Assembly (NCBI GenBank): GCA_937897365.1
Contig: CALCOP010000023.1
Location: forward strand, 1-6,086
Reading direction: 5' to 3'
Length of the DNA: 6,086 nt
Origin: an uncultured euryarchaeote
GTDB taxonomy: Archaea > Thermoplasmatota > Poseidoniia > Poseidoniales > Poseidoniaceae
Shown here piece by piece: positions 5,950 through 6,086 of the stretch. The notes below the pieces were generated by a model. That model was not told where the DNA came from, made no database searches, and saw only the letters and a program-made list of their open reading frames with translations. How positions within the stretch are numbered: the stretch's first letter is position 1; each line of letters begins with the position of its first letter. Made by a program: the position numbers and the translations under genes.

Positions 5950-6086
5950 ATGGCGACGCTCATGTCCATGTTCGGAGTGTCCGAATGGATTCTGTTCTCG
6001 CTGTGGGTCATCGCAATTGTTTGGCCTATTGGTTATGCTATTCGTCATAAGACCTCCCTTGCTTTATCGATTACAGTGGCGCTGTT
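5950..6086 (+). CDS. Unidentified membrane protein, N-terminal fragment (runs off right edge)
   Basis: An open frame from an ATG at 5950 continues through 45 codons to the edge. One strong hydrophobic helix lies at residues 12-31 (from EWILF to IGYAI) and is followed by RHK, suggesting an N-out, C-in first helix; a second hydrophobic stretch begins at about residue 36. An in-frame ATG at 5926 would add eight residues with two arginines; a TGA at 5917-5919 bounds the frame. There is no Shine-Dalgarno at either start. It is divergent from the ccm cluster, with 89 bases between this ATG and the ATPase start at 5860, enough for back-to-back promoters, though I cannot point to a TATA box. I do not recognise the family. 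It may be another cytochrome maturation part or an unrelated protein. Confidence 0.6.
   Translation, partial: MATLMSMFGVSEWILFSLWVIAIVWPIGYAIRHKTSLALSITVAL

Noticed and set aside
5719..6048. A 109-residue minus-strand open frame across the right-hand divergent gap
   Set aside because: It overlaps the ATPase gene in another frame through the Walker A region and is antisense to the right-edge membrane protein; composition looks non-coding.
1..6086. tRNA, rRNA, CRISPR, insertion sequence or terminator signals
   Set aside because: Non-coding space is confined to short gaps (the longest about 89 bases), and none of them shows a cloverleaf, spaced repeats, transposase remains or a hairpin with T-run.

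Overview
The window looks like a compact, gene-dense archaeal genome fragment, most probably a marine planktonic euryarchaeon of the Marine Group II (Poseidoniales) type. The archaeal call rests on an NMD3-family ribosome factor encoded without introns in a tight gene chain, next to an archaeal-type bifunctional phosphoglucose/phosphomannose isomerase. The Marine Group II placement is inference from gene content and from the presence of a System I (Ccm) cytochrome c maturation cluster. Almost every base is coding; there is no gap over 100 bases, and I see no RNA gene, insertion sequence or CRISPR array.

Layout: (1) Bases 766 to 1, minus strand: the N-terminal 255 residues of a multi-pass membrane protein with GT-C glycosyltransferase character, running off the left edge. 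(2) A 47-base divergent gap holding a perfect 8-bp-arm inverted repeat. (3) 814-1458, plus strand: a signal-peptide-less M23 metallopeptidase-fold protein. Its stop lies one base from the stop of the convergent gene. (4) From about 5860 down to 1460, minus strand: a five-gene chain. It contains a CcmA-like ATPase fused to a five-helix membrane domain, then ccmC, ccmD, nmd3 and pgi/pmi, with junctions of -13 to +54 bases and Shine-Dalgarno-like G-rich motifs before four of the genes. (5) 5950 to the right edge, plus strand: the first 45 residues of an unidentified membrane protein, divergent from the ccm cluster.

The ccm genes should export or handle heme for attachment to extracytoplasmic c-type cytochromes. 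In bacteria CcmA, CcmB, CcmC and CcmD form this module; here no separate ccmB lies between the ATPase and ccmC, and a membrane domain on the ATPase occupies its place. NMD3 (60S/large-subunit factor family) and the sugar-phosphate isomerase are downstream passengers in the same transcription direction; their functional link to heme handling is not evident. The most distinctive points are the CcmA-membrane fusion, the altered tryptophan-rich motif in CcmC, and the stand-alone intracellular-type M23 protein in an organism that should lack murein.
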